Shown here: piece by piece, positions 46,116-54,589 of the stretch
How the letters are laid out: every line of letters starts with the position of its first letter
How positions within the stretch are numbered: position 1 is the stretch's first letter
Source: Cellulosimicrobium cellulans
GTDB lineage: Bacteria; Actinomycetota; Actinomycetes; Actinomycetales; Cellulomonadaceae
Direction of reading: 5' to 3'
Assembly: GCF_007679345.1 (NCBI RefSeq)
Contig: NZ_VEGH01000005.1
Location: forward strand, 242,439-306,438
DNA length: 64,000 nucleotides
Program-made: the position numbers and the translations under genes
Notes under the pieces: model-generated
Seen by the model: the letters and a program-made list of their open reading frames with translations, nothing else
Told to the model about the DNA's origin: nothing
Database searches by the model: none

Positions 46116-47539
46116 GGCAGGTCCCCCATCGCGGCGACGAGCGCGGCGAGCCGCGCCCAGGAGTCGGCGGACGGCGCGCGCTCGTCCATGCCCTGGCGCA
46201 GGAAGCCGTCGATGGCCGCGCCGTGCGCGACGGCGGCGTCCACGAGCGGGTTCGACCCGGCGACGTACGCGCCGACGTCGAGCAGGTCCTGCGCCTGGCG
46301 GCGGGCGGCCATCACGCGGCGCAGCCGGGTCGCGACGGCCTTCTGCTCGGGGCCGATCACCCGGGACGCGACCCGGGAGATGGAGGCGAGCGCGTCGACC
46401 GACGGGAAGTGCCCGGCGACGGCCAGCGACCGCTCCAGCACGACGTGGCCGTCGAGGATCGACCGGGCGGCGTCGGCGATCGGCTCGTTGTGGTCGTCGC
46501 CGTCCACCAGCACGGTGTACAGGCCGGTGACCGAGCCGGTCGCGCCGGTGCCGGCGCGCTCCAGCAGCTGGGCGAGCAGCGCGAACGTGCTCGGCGGGTA
46601 GCCGCGGGTGGCGGGGGGCTCGCCGACGGACAGGCCGATCTCGCGCTGCGCCATGGCCACGCGGGTCAGCGAGTCCATCATCAGCACGACGTCGTCGCCG
46701 CGGTCGCGGAACCACTCGGCGATCCGGGTGGCGACGAACGCCGACCGGAGCCGGACCAGCGGCGGCTCGTCGGAGGTCGCCACGACGACGACCGAGCGGG
46801 CCAGCCCCTCGGGGCCGAGGTCGTCCTCCAGGAACTCCCGCACCTCGCGGCCGCGCTCGCCGACCAGGGCGATGACGGAGACCTGCGCGTCGGTGCCGCG
46901 GGCGATCATCGACAGCAGGGACGACTTGCCGACGCCGGAGCCCGCGAACAGGCCGAGGCGCTGGCCGCGGCCGGCGGTCACCAGGGTGTCGAGCACGCGC
47001 ACGCCGAGGTCGAGGGGCTGCGCGACGCGGGCGCGGGCCAGCGGGTGCGGGGCGTGCCCGGTCACCTCGGCGCGCCCGACGCCCACGAGCGGCCCGCGGC
47101 CGTCGATGGGGCGGCCCAGGCCGTCGAGCACGCGGCCGAGCAGGCCGGGTCCGACCGGCGCGGTCAGCGCGGTGCCGCGCGGGCGCACCGGCATCCCGGC
47201 GCGCAGGCCGTGGGTCGGGCCGAGCGGCATCGCCTGCGCGGAGCCGCGGCCGGTGGCGACGACCTCGGCCGGCACCTCGGTGCCGTCGCCCGGGTCGATG
47301 GCGACGAGCTCGCCGACGGCCGCGCCGGTGCCGGCGACCTCGACCGTCAGGCCGACGACGCCGCGGACGGTGCCGACGCGCTCGGGTCGGGCGGCGCCGA
47401 GCGCCGCGCCCCACGCGGGGGTGCGCAGCAGCGCGGCGTCGTCCGCGGCGGGCGCCGGGGCGGCGACCGGCGCGGCGGCGGCGCCGGCGGCCCCGTCGCG
47501 CGGGGTCGGCAGCACGGCGGCGGCGGTGGGCGTGCTCAT
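46112..47539 (-). CDS. fliI: Flagellum-specific export ATPase
   Basis: FliI is the hexameric ATPase that helps load export substrates. The 475-residue protein has the Walker A motif GLFAGSGVGKSSLLSMI near residue 205, Walker B-type VVLMMDSLTRVAMAQREIGLSVGEPPATRGYPPS, in segments, and ALVGERGREVREF. The first 55 residues are a Pro/Ala-rich extension. It overlaps fliH by ATGA and fliJ by GTGA. Confidence 0.96.
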   Translation of the reverse strand: MSTPTAAAVLPTPRDGAAGAAAAPVAAPAPAADDAALLRTPAWGAALGAARPERVGTVRGVVGLTVEVAGTGAAVGELVAIDPGDGTEVPAEVVATGRGSAQAMPLGPTHGLRAGMPVRPRGTALTAPVGPGLLGRVLDGLGRPIDGRGPLVGVGRAEVTGHAPHPLARARVAQPLDLGVRVLDTLVTAGRGQRLGLFAGSGVGKSSLLSMIARGTDAQVSVIALVGERGREVREFLEDDLGPEGLARSVVVVATSDEPPLVRLRSAFVATRIAEWFRDRGDDVVLMMDSLTRVAMAQREIGLSVGEPPATRGYPPSTFALLAQLLERAGTGATGSVTGLYTVLVDGDDHNEPIADAARSILDGHVVLERSLAVAGHFPSVDALASISRVASRVIGPEQKAVATRLRRVMAARRQAQDLLDVGAYVAGSNPLVDAAVAHGAAIDGFLRQGMDERAPSADSWARLAALVAAMGDLP

Positions 47540-48219
47540 GCGGCCCCGGCCTCCCCGGCGCCGGCGGCGAGGGCCGCCCGGGCGCGGTCGAGCGCCGCGC
47601 CGAGGCGCGCGTCGAGGTAGCCGTCGGGGAACTCGCCCACGGCGTCGCCGGGCGCGAGCGCCGGGTCCGCGACGAGCTCCACGCCGGTCAGGTCGGGCAG
47701 CCCGGCCAGGACGTCGCCGCCGGCCGGGGCCTCGCCCGCCGGGAGCCCGCCCGCCAGCGCCGCGCGCAGCACCGCGAGGTCGCGCGGGTGCAGCCGGACG
47801 GTGTGCACCTCGCGGGCCGGGTCCAGCGCGCGGACCCGGGCGAGCGCCGCGGCGGCCGAGGCCGGCGCGTCGGACAGCTCGGCGCCGAGCACGACCGCAG
47901 CCAGCTCGAGCGCGGCGGCGTGCAGCGCGTGCTCGGCGGACGCCAGCACCGGGGCGCTGCGGTCGGCCGCGGCTCGCGCGGCCCGTGCCAGCACGGCGAG
48001 CGCGTCGGCGTGCTCGGCGGCGCGCCGCGACTCGGCCTCGGCGCGCTCCCGCTGGACGCGGGCGGCCTCGGCCTCGGCGGCGCGGGCGGCCTCGCGGGCG
48101 CCCGCGGCGTAGCCGGCCGCGTACCCGGCGGCGTACCCCTCGGCGCGCGACGGCTCGGCCGTCGCGATCCCGGCGGACCCGCCGAAGGCCTGGGTGAAGG
48201 TGCGCGGGTCAGGAGACAT
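47536..48219 (-). CDS. fliH: Flagellar export regulator FliH
   Basis: FliH binds FliI and brings it to the C-ring. The 227-residue protein has an N-terminal GYAAGYAAGYAAGA stretch (about residues 27-40), a run of GxxxG repeats that is a known FliH feature, then a long charged coiled coil and a C-terminal FliI-binding domain (VHTVRLHPRDLAVLRAAL, and GDAVGEFPDGYLDARL). The start lies inside the end of fliG (11-base overlap). Confidence 0.88.
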   Translation of the reverse strand: MSPDPRTFTQAFGGSAGIATAEPSRAEGYAAGYAAGYAAGAREAARAAEAEAARVQRERAEAESRRAAEHADALAVLARAARAAADRSAPVLASAEHALHAAALELAAVVLGAELSDAPASAAAALARVRALDPAREVHTVRLHPRDLAVLRAALAGGLPAGEAPAGGDVLAGLPDLTGVELVADPALAPGDAVGEFPDGYLDARLGAALDRARAALAAGAGEAGAA

Positions 48220-49216
48220 ACTCGTCCTCGCCCTCGCGCCGGATCACGATCTGGCCGGACTCCTCCAGGCGGCGGATCGCCTGGACGATGCCGGCGCGGG
48301 CCTCCTCGACCTGCGAGAGGCGGACCGGGCCGAGCAGCTCGATCTCCTCCTCGAGGTTCTCCCGGGCGCGCTCGGACAGGTTGCGCAGGATCTTGTCCCG
48401 CACCTCGGGCGACGCGCCCTTCAGGGCGACCGACAGCTCGTTGGTCTCGACCTGGCGCAGCACCAGCTGCATGGCGCGGTCCTCGAGCAGCACGATGTCG
48501 CCGAAGACGAACATCCGGCTGCGCACCTCGTCGGCCAGCGCCTCGTCGCGGCTCTGCAGCCCCTCGAGGATGAGCTTCTCGGTGGTCGGGTCGGCGCGGT
48601 TGATGATCTCGACCAGCGGCTGCACGCCGCCGACGGCGGAGAGCTCGTTGGGGGTCAGCACGGTCGAGGCCTTGCGCTGCATCGACTCCGCGATGACCGC
48701 GACGACGTCCGGGGACGCCCGCTCCATCAGGGCGATGCGGTGCGCGACCTCGGACTGCTGGTCCGACGGCAGGCCCGCGAGGATCGCGGAGGCGTGCTCC
48801 GGCCGCAGGTGAGCGAGCACCAGGGCCACGGCCTGCGGGTGCTCCCCGTTCAGCAGGGACAGCACCTGGCGGGCGTCGGCGTGCTGCAGGAACTCGAACG
48901 GCTGGCCGGCCATCGAGGTCTGCAGGCGCTCGATCATGCCCGCGGCCTCGTCGCGGCCGAGGGCGCCCTCCAGCAGCTGGGTGGCGTAGCCGAGGCCGCC
49001 GTTGACGCTCGGGCCGATGGCCGACGCGGCGTAGAACTCCTCGACGACCTCGTCCGCGACCGTCGCGTCGACGCGCTCGAGGCGCATGATCTCGGCCGTG
49101 AGCTCCTCGATCTCCGCGGTCTCCAGCTTGGCCATGACCTTGGCGGCGCGCTCCCGGCCGAGCTGCAGCAGCAGCATCGCGGCCTTCTGGGTGCCGGTCA
49201 GCGTGGCGGTCGACAT
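48209..49216 (-). CDS. fliG: Flagellar motor switch protein FliG
   Basis: FliG joins the MS ring to the switch and meets the stator. The 335-residue protein has TGTQKAAMLLLQLG at the start, the middle-domain EHPQAVALVLAHLRPEHASAIL (the EHPQ motif) and the C-terminal charged helix with KGASPEVRDKILRNLSERARENLEEEIELLGPVR, in segments, holding the torque residues Arg, Asp, Arg and Glu. Length normal. It overlaps the fliF stop by one base. Confidence 0.96.
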   Translation of the reverse strand: MSTATLTGTQKAAMLLLQLGRERAAKVMAKLETAEIEELTAEIMRLERVDATVADEVVEEFYAASAIGPSVNGGLGYATQLLEGALGRDEAAGMIERLQTSMAGQPFEFLQHADARQVLSLLNGEHPQAVALVLAHLRPEHASAILAGLPSDQQSEVAHRIALMERASPDVVAVIAESMQRKASTVLTPNELSAVGGVQPLVEIINRADPTTEKLILEGLQSRDEALADEVRSRMFVFGDIVLLEDRAMQLVLRQVETNELSVALKGASPEVRDKILRNLSERARENLEEEIELLGPVRLSQVEEARAGIVQAIRRLEESGQIVIRREGEDEYVS

Positions 49217-50814
49217 CAGCGCCGCCCGGCGGGGGTCAGCCAGCCGCGCAGGAGGTCCGCGACCTCCTCGGGCTGCTCGTCGGCGAGGGCGGCGATCTCG
49301 GCGCGCTTGACCGCGAGCGACTCGGCGACCGGGTCGATCTCGGCGGGACCGGGCAGGGCCGGCGGGATCTCCGGCAGGTCCTCGAGCTCGGCGGCCGGGT
49401 CCGGGCCGTCCATCAGGGGCAGCTCGCCGATGTCCAGCGCCTCGCGCTTGCTGCGTCGCGAGCGCCGGGCGAGCACGACGGCGACCACGATCACGAGCAG
49501 CAGCAGGGCGCCCGCGATCACCGCCTGCCGGAGCAGGTCGGCGCGGCGGTCGGCCTCGGCCTGGGCGTCGGCGGCCGCGAGGGCCTCCGCCGCAGCGTCG
49601 GCGCCCGTGGTGTCGAAGGCCATCGCCTGCACGGCGATGGTGTCGCCGCGCGCGGTGTCGATGCCGGCGGCGGCGGTCAGCGTCGCGGTGAGCTGGTTCA
49701 GGTCGAGGCCGGCCGCGGCGGTCTGGTCGACGACGACGGCGAGCGACTGCTTCTGCACGGTGCCCGGGGCGACCGTGGTCACCTCGGTGACCTTGTTGAC
49801 CGCGTTGCTGACGTCCTCGGTCGTGTTCGTGTACGACCCGGTGCCGTCGCCCTCCCCGGTGGGGACCGCGATGTTGTCCGGGCCGAGCACGCCGGTGGCG
49901 GTGCCGGAGCCCGCGCCGGTGTACTCCTCGGTCGTCGTGGAGGACACGAGCGGCGGGGTGCCCTCGGTCGCCGAGAACTCCTCGGAGGTGCGCTGCGTCT
50001 GGTCCTGGTTGAGCGCGGCGGTGACGGTCACGGCGGACCGGCCCGGGCCGACCACCTGGTCCAGCAGCGCCTGCACGGCGCTGGTCACGCGCTGCTCGTA
50101 GGCGGAGGTCGCCTCGTCGCCGGTGCCGCCGGTCAGGCCGGTGCCCACCTCGGACAGCACCTTGCCGGTGGAGTCCACGACGGCGACGTCGGTGGCCTTC
50201 ATGCCCTCGATGCCCGCGGACACCAGGTGCACGATCGCCTCGACCTGGTCGGTGCTCAGCTCGGTGCCGGTCTTCGTGCGCACGAACACCGACGCCGTCG
50301 GGTCCTGCTGCTGCGAGACGAAGACCGAGTCCTCGGGCAGCGCCAGCTTCACCGTGGCGGCCTCGACGCCGGACATGGCGCCGACCGTCTTGGCGAGCTC
50401 GCCCTCCAGGGCGCGGGTGTAGGTGGTCTGCTGCTGGAACTCGCTGGACGTCATCGACATGCCGTCGAGCAGCGAGTAGCCGTCGCCCTCCGCGTTCGCG
50501 GGCAGGCCGGCGGCGGCCAGCTTGAGCCGCATGTCGTACAGCTTCGCCTGCGGCACCAGCACCGTGCTGCCGCCGTCGGTGAGCTCGTAGGACACGCCCT
50601 CGGCCGCCAGCTGGTCGACCACGGCCGAGGCGTCGGTCGCGGACAGGCCGGAGAACAGCGGGGCCAGCGTGGGCTTCGAGGCCCAGGAGTAGATCGCGAA
50701 CCCGCCGAGCAGGATCGCGGCGACCGCGATGATCGCGAAGGTCTTCTGCGGGAGCGAGAACTGCTTCACCGCGCCGCTCATGCGGCCGAACAGGGACTTC
50801 ACCTGGGCGGGCAT
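49216..50814 (-). CDS. fliF: Flagellar MS-ring protein FliF
   Basis: FliF forms the MS ring in the membrane. The 532-residue protein has membrane segments at about 26-44 and 432-454, with the extracytoplasmic ring-building motifs between (APLFSGLSATDASAVVDQL, YDMRLKLAAAGLP, TTYTRALEGELAKTVGAM, KLALPEDSVFV), and a cytoplasmic FliG-binding tail ending near LADEQPEEVADLLRGWL. Start ATG 50814 overlaps the fliE stop by one base. Confidence 0.96.
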   Translation of the reverse strand: MPAQVKSLFGRMSGAVKQFSLPQKTFAIIAVAAILLGGFAIYSWASKPTLAPLFSGLSATDASAVVDQLAAEGVSYELTDGGSTVLVPQAKLYDMRLKLAAAGLPANAEGDGYSLLDGMSMTSSEFQQQTTYTRALEGELAKTVGAMSGVEAATVKLALPEDSVFVSQQQDPTASVFVRTKTGTELSTDQVEAIVHLVSAGIEGMKATDVAVVDSTGKVLSEVGTGLTGGTGDEATSAYEQRVTSAVQALLDQVVGPGRSAVTVTAALNQDQTQRTSEEFSATEGTPPLVSSTTTEEYTGAGSGTATGVLGPDNIAVPTGEGDGTGSYTNTTEDVSNAVNKVTEVTTVAPGTVQKQSLAVVVDQTAAAGLDLNQLTATLTAAAGIDTARGDTIAVQAMAFDTTGADAAAEALAAADAQAEADRRADLLRQAVIAGALLLLVIVVAVVLARRSRRSKREALDIGELPLMDGPDPAAELEDLPEIPPALPGPAEIDPVAESLAVKRAEIAALADEQPEEVADLLRGWLTPAGRR

Positions 50815-51167
50815 CAGGCCTGCATCCTCATGATCTCGGTGAACGCGTCGACGGCCTTGTTGCGCACGGCGGCGGTGAGCTCGAGGGCGAGCTTGGCCTC
50901 GGACGACGCGACGGTGTAGTCGTGCACGTCGTCGAGGTCGCCGCTGACGGCCTGGACCGCGAGCGCGTTGCTCGTGGACTGGAGCTGCTGGACGTGGTCG
51001 ACGGCGCCGAGCGCGGCGGCGAACCCGCCGTCGGCGCCGGCCGTCCCAGTCGCGGGGCCGGCGGCACCGGTCGCGCCGAGGCCGGGCAGGCCCGCGACGT
51101 CGGACAGCTCGGACAGGTAGGAGGTGGCGGTCACGCCGGACACGCCGCCGACGGGCTGGATGCTCAC
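50814..51167 (-). CDS. fliE: Flagellar rod adapter protein FliE
   Basis: FliE links the MS ring and gate to the rod. The 117-residue protein has a Gly/Ala-rich first half and the conserved C-terminal helices ([32 protein letters not shown], in segments), with the family's NKxxxAYxEIMRMxV-type end. The GTG start overlaps flgC as GTGA. Confidence 0.94.
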   Translation of the reverse strand: MSIQPVGGVSGVTATSYLSELSDVAGLPGLGATGAAGPATGTAGADGGFAAALGAVDHVQQLQSTSNALAVQAVSGDLDDVHDYTVASSEAKLALELTAAVRNKAVDAFTEIMRMQA

Positions 51168-51568
51168 GAGGTCCTCCCGATCTGCAGCGCCGCCTCGTAG
51201 GACGACTTCGCGCGGTCCACGACCGCCGCGTTCGCCTGGTAGCCGCGCTGCGCCATGATCAGCTGCGTCATCTGGGAGGCCATGTCGACCTCGGGGTAGC
51301 GGACGTAGCCGTCCTCGTCCGCGAGCGGGTTCGTGGGCTCGTAGACCACGCGGCCCTCGGCCGGGCCGAGCGCGATGCCCGACACCTGCGCGCCGCCGCC
51401 GTTCGCGGTCGGGATCTCCGAGGCCACCACGTACTTGGCCTGGTAGGCGGCCTCGGACGTCGCGGTGGCGTTGTTCATGTTGGCGAGGTTGTCGCTCACC
51501 GCGTCGATCCACTTGCGGTAGACGGTCATGCCGGTGCTGGCGATGCCGATCGCCCCGAAGGTCGTCAT
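51164..51568 (-). CDS. flgC: Flagellar proximal rod protein FlgC
   Basis: A 134-residue rod subunit with the N-terminal [27 protein letters not shown] motif and C-terminal [34 protein letters not shown], in segments, the typical rod/hook ends. It overlaps flgB by one base and fliE by GTGA. flgF and flgG are not found in the window. Confidence 0.95.
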   Translation of the reverse strand: MTTFGAIGIASTGMTVYRKWIDAVSDNLANMNNATATSEAAYQAKYVVASEIPTANGGGAQVSGIALGPAEGRVVYEPTNPLADEDGYVRYPEVDMASQMTQLIMAQRGYQANAAVVDRAKSSYEAALQIGRTS

Positions 51569-51915
51569 CAGTTGGTCCTCATGGCCGTGCGGACGCTGGA
51601 GAAGGTGCCGTCGACCGCCTGGGTCGCCAGCTGGTAGCGCAGGTTCGTGTCGACGTTGAGCAGCGTCTCGGAGTCGAGGTTGACGTTGTTGCCGTCGGTG
51701 CGCGTGGGCTCGAGGGAGCGCGCGGTCGTGGCGGACGCGGCGCCGGTGCCGTCGGCGACGGCGCGGGCCAGGGCGTCCTCGAACTGGACCTTCTTGGCGT
51801 GGTAGCCCGGGGTCTGGATGTTCGCGACGTTCTCGGCGATGGCGCGCTGGCGCGCGGCCAGGCCGTCGAGCGCGCTGTTGATCGCGACGTAGCTGACGGA
51901 GTCGAACATGCCCAT
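51568..51915 (-). CDS. flgB: Flagellar proximal rod protein FlgB
   Basis: A 115-residue rod subunit starting [20 protein letters not shown] with the [23 protein letters not shown] motif. It is the first gene of a twelve-gene operon reaching flgE. The ATG at 51915 is supported by GAGGGTG seven bases upstream; a second ATG two codons later is also possible. Confidence 0.94.
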   Translation of the reverse strand: MGMFDSVSYVAINSALDGLAARQRAIAENVANIQTPGYHAKKVQFEDALARAVADGTGAASATTARSLEPTRTDGNNVNLDSETLLNVDTNLRYQLATQAVDGTFSSVRTAMRTN

Positions 51916-51996
51916 GCAGGGTCACCCTCACCCGAGGTTGGTCCTGGTCGGCCTAGTCCGTGGCCTGCTGCGCGAGCGATCCGTGCTCACGCGTCC

Positions 51997-52023
51997 CATC
52001 GGCGGGATGCGGCGCCTGCTGAG
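51997..52023 (-). promoter_or_regulatory. Sigma-28-type promoter of flgB-flgE operon
   Basis: CTCAG (52023-52019), 16 bases, CCGATG (52002-51997), 81 bases before flgB. The rest of the gap (52024-52140) is less GC-rich and holds small hairpins GCCGGA/TCCGGC (52092-52108) and GGGTGC/GCACCC (52118-52131), which may end the fliD message. Confidence 0.76.
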
Positions 52024-52140
52024 GTGTGCGCCCGAGAAATGTCGCGGATCACTCGCGCGGCGGACGCGATTCGAACGGGTTGTCCGAATTTGCCGGAGAA
52101 TGTCCGGCGATCATTGTGGGTGCTGGCACCCAGGTGCGGC

Positions 52141-52581
52141 TCAGCCCTCGACGTCGAGGTAGGCCGGGGCGGGGGCCGGGCGGGTGCGCAGGCCGTCGGC
52201 GGTGCGCAGGCGGCGGCGGTGCTCGGCGAGCTGGTCGCCGGTGCGGCGGGCGAGGTCGCGCTGGCGCTCGACCAGCGCGGCGGCGCGCGGGGCGAGCGAG
52301 ACGGGCAGCGGGCCCAGCCCGCGGGGGGTGCGCCAGGGCGTGGTCAGCGCGACGTCGACGACCGCCGGGTCGCCGGCGCGCTGGGCCCCGGCGAGCAGCT
52401 CCTCGGCGCGCTCCGCGCCGAGCTCCATCTCGGTGAGCGCGGCCACCCAGGCGGCCTCGCGCCCGGCGCGGCCGCGGTCGGCGCCCTCGCGCTCACCGGG
52501 CGTCCCGGGGCGGGCGTCCGCGTCGAGCGCGGCGCCGGGGGTGCTGCGCTCGACCGGGGTGACCGCCGTGTCAGCCGACAC
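52141..52581 (-). CDS. Small helical protein after fliS (possible FliT-type chaperone)
   Basis: I do not recognise this 146-residue protein by sequence. It is charged and helical, with a likely helical hairpin (WVAALTEMELGAERAEELL near 46-64, and APRAAALVERQRDLARRTGDQLAEHRRRL near 97-125), no membrane segment and no cysteine. The GTG start lies inside the end of fliS (11-base overlap). In many flagellar clusters fliT, a chaperone of the filament cap FliD, lies here after fliD-fliS, so a FliT-like role is a reasonable guess from position. Confidence 0.7.
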   Translation of the reverse strand: MSADTAVTPVERSTPGAALDADARPGTPGEREGADRGRAGREAAWVAALTEMELGAERAEELLAGAQRAGDPAVVDVALTTPWRTPRGLGPLPVSLAPRAAALVERQRDLARRTGDQLAEHRRRLRTADGLRTRPAPAPAYLDVEG

Positions 52582-53014
52582 CGAGCACCCCGGTGCCGGT
52601 CTCGGCCGTGTCGAAGGCGGGGGCGCGGCGCTGCGTCGGGACGTCGTTCGCCACCGTCTGCGCGGCCTCGTGCCAGGCGTCGGCGAGCGGCGCGACCAGG
52701 CCGCGGCACGCGGCGGCGCGGTCGGCGTCGCCCGCCATGCTCGCCCCGATCATCTCGGACAGCAGGTACGTGTAGACCGACAGCAGGCGGTCACCGCCGT
52801 CCCACTCGCCCACGTTCAGGTTGGCGATGAACTCGGCGACGATCTCCTGCGCGTGGGCGAGCTGCTGGGTGCCCGTGGCGCGGTCGCCCGCGCGCAGCGC
52901 GACCTCCGCGCGCTCCAGGTCGAGCAGCAGCCTGTCGTACAGCATGGTGAGGAGCTTCGCCGGCCCCGCGGTCGCGACCGCGTCGGCGAGGAACCGGGTC
53001 CGGGCGTCGTACAC
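52571..53014 (-). CDS. fliS: Flagellin export chaperone FliS
   Basis: FliS binds the flagellin C-terminus and keeps it unfolded for export. The 147-residue helical protein has the family features: a Tyr near the start (YDARTRFLADAVATAGPAKLLTMLYDRLLLDLERAE, in segments), HAQEIVAEFIANLN and LLSVYTYLLSEMI. The GTG start has AAAGGA eight bases before it. It is placed 25 bases after fliD, the common order. Some FliS proteins also bind FliW, which is encoded here. Confidence 0.93.
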   Translation of the reverse strand: MYDARTRFLADAVATAGPAKLLTMLYDRLLLDLERAEVALRAGDRATGTQQLAHAQEIVAEFIANLNVGEWDGGDRLLSVYTYLLSEMIGASMAGDADRAAACRGLVAPLADAWHEAAQTVANDVPTQRRAPAFDTAETGTGVLGVG

Positions 53015-53039
53015 GGCGGTCCTTTCAGCAGGGTGGGGG

Positions 53040-54395
53040 TCAGTCGGACGACCCCGTCAGCTGCGCGAGCTGGGTGGTCAGGTAGCTGGACTGGGAGTTG
53101 AGGTTGGAGAGCTGGACCTCCATCGCCGCGTACATCGTGGTCAGCGACGCACGTCGCGCCTCCAGCCGGATGTCCCAGTCGGCGATGCGGTCGGTCAGGT
53201 CCTTGACCTCGCTGTTGTAGCTCTGCACCTGCAGCGTCAGCGTGCCCTTGGCGGAGTCCGAGGCGACCTCGCCGATCTTCTGCAGCGAGCCGGCGACGCC
53301 CTGGACGGCCTTGCCCACCGCGTCGGGGTCGTTCGTCAGCGCGGTCTGGAACGCCGCCGCGTCGAAGGTGAAGGTGCCGTCCTTGCCGAGCGAGATGCCG
53401 ATGCCGGCCAGCGACGTGTTGCTGGCGCTGTTCGACCCGGCGGCCAGGAGCGACTGCTGCAGGCCGCGGACGGTCGCGTTGCCGGAGAACAGGCCCGCGG
53501 TGACGATCGCGGTGCCCTCGTCGTTCGTCCCGGTCTTGCTGGTCGTGTAGGACGTGATGTCGCCCAGCACGGCGTTCAGGTTGTTCACCAGCGCCTGCGC
53601 GAGCGCGGACAGCTTGGAGTCGTCCCGGGTCACGTCGACGGTCACCGGGTCGGTCGTCTTGGCGGTCACCGTGACGTTGACGCCGGTGACGAGGTTCTCG
53701 AAGACGTTCTTCGACGAGGTCACCTTCTGCTCGGCGCCGGTGCCGGGCCACAGCACGATCTCGGCGTCGGAGGCCGCGCGGATCTCCTTGGACGCCAGGG
53801 TGGCGCCGTCGGCGGCGTTGCCCACGGCGACGCTGAACGTGTTCTCCTTGCCGGTCTCGGTCCCGGTGAGCTGCAGCCGGTACTCGGGCGCGGCGGCGGT
53901 GCCGACGTTCAGCGCGGACGCCTTGACGCCCGTGCCCTCGGCGTTGAAGGCGGCGACGATGTCGCCGATGTTGTCGCTCAGCGCCGTCACCGAGACGGTC
54001 TCGCCGTCCGCGCGGGTGAGCGTGAAGGTCGGGGTGTCCGACGTGTAGCCCGTCGGCAGGGTGTAGAGCGTCGCCTGCGAGGCCGCGACCGAGTCGACGC
54101 GGAACGTCACGCTCGACGGGCGCGCCTCGGAGCTGGTCGTCGCGGTGACCGACTCGGCGGAGGACTTCGCCTTGACGGCCTCCCAGGACGACGCGGTCGC
54201 CGCGGCCTTCGCGGCCGCCGTCAGGGAGGCGACCTTGGTGTTGAGGGCCTGCAGCGCGGTGGACTGCGACGAGATCGTGCTCTTCTTCTTCGAGAGCAGC
54301 GTCTGCTGGTTGGCCTCCAGCGCGATGGTCGAGTCGATCAGGTCTGCCGTGGGGAAGTTGCTGATCAGCCCGGTGCTGAAGGTGATGCCGGCCAT
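53040..54395 (-). CDS. fliD: Flagellar filament cap protein FliD
   Basis: FliD caps the filament and folds incoming flagellin. The 451-residue protein has the conserved N-terminus (ISNFPTADLIDSTIALEANQQTLLSKKKSTIS, in segments) and C-terminus (KDLTDRIADWDIRLEARRASLTTMYAAMEVQLSNLNSQSSYL, in segments). The middle is beta-rich and variable, as usual. The ATG is supported by GGAGGAC eight bases upstream. I see no sigma-28-type promoter with correct -35, so it may be read through from fliC or use another promoter. Confidence 0.94.
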   Translation of the reverse strand: MAGITFSTGLISNFPTADLIDSTIALEANQQTLLSKKKSTISSQSTALQALNTKVASLTAAAKAAATASSWEAVKAKSSAESVTATTSSEARPSSVTFRVDSVAASQATLYTLPTGYTSDTPTFTLTRADGETVSVTALSDNIGDIVAAFNAEGTGVKASALNVGTAAAPEYRLQLTGTETGKENTFSVAVGNAADGATLASKEIRAASDAEIVLWPGTGAEQKVTSSKNVFENLVTGVNVTVTAKTTDPVTVDVTRDDSKLSALAQALVNNLNAVLGDITSYTTSKTGTNDEGTAIVTAGLFSGNATVRGLQQSLLAAGSNSASNTSLAGIGISLGKDGTFTFDAAAFQTALTNDPDAVGKAVQGVAGSLQKIGEVASDSAKGTLTLQVQSYNSEVKDLTDRIADWDIRLEARRASLTTMYAAMEVQLSNLNSQSSYLTTQLAQLTGSSD

Positions 54396-54454
54396 CGGGG
54401 GTTGTCCTCCTGGTGCGGGGTCCTGCGGGTGCCCCGGGGATCGGGGCCGAGATG

Positions 54455-54499
54455 CGACGCGGGCGGTGGTGGACGGTGCGTCCACCACCGCCCGCGTCG
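54455..54499 (-). terminator. 20-base-pair hairpin between fliC and fliD
   Basis: A perfect 20-base stem (CGACGCGGGCGGTGGTGGAC at 54455-54474, partner 54480-54499) with a 5-base loop begins 91 bases after the fliC stop. It would stop or strongly reduce readthrough into fliD, matching the high flagellin and low cap demand. Confidence 0.82.
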
Positions 54500-54589
54500 G
54501 TCGTGCTGGTCCTGCTTCACGTGCGTCCTCGGCGGGACGCCGGCCCCGGCCCGCTCACCACGAGGGTGCGCGGGCCGGAGCCGGACGGC

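Noticed and set aside
52141..52581. Small gene after fliS as the missing anti-sigma factor FlgM
   Set aside because: At 146 residues it is longer than FlgM, has no recognisable FlgM C-terminal sigma-binding pattern, and its position fits a FliT-type chaperone better.
54439..54465. Possible sigma-28 promoter for fliD (CCGATC at 54444-54439)
   Set aside because: The base positions 16 away read CGCCC rather than CTCA(G/C), and they lie inside the 20-bp hairpin stem.
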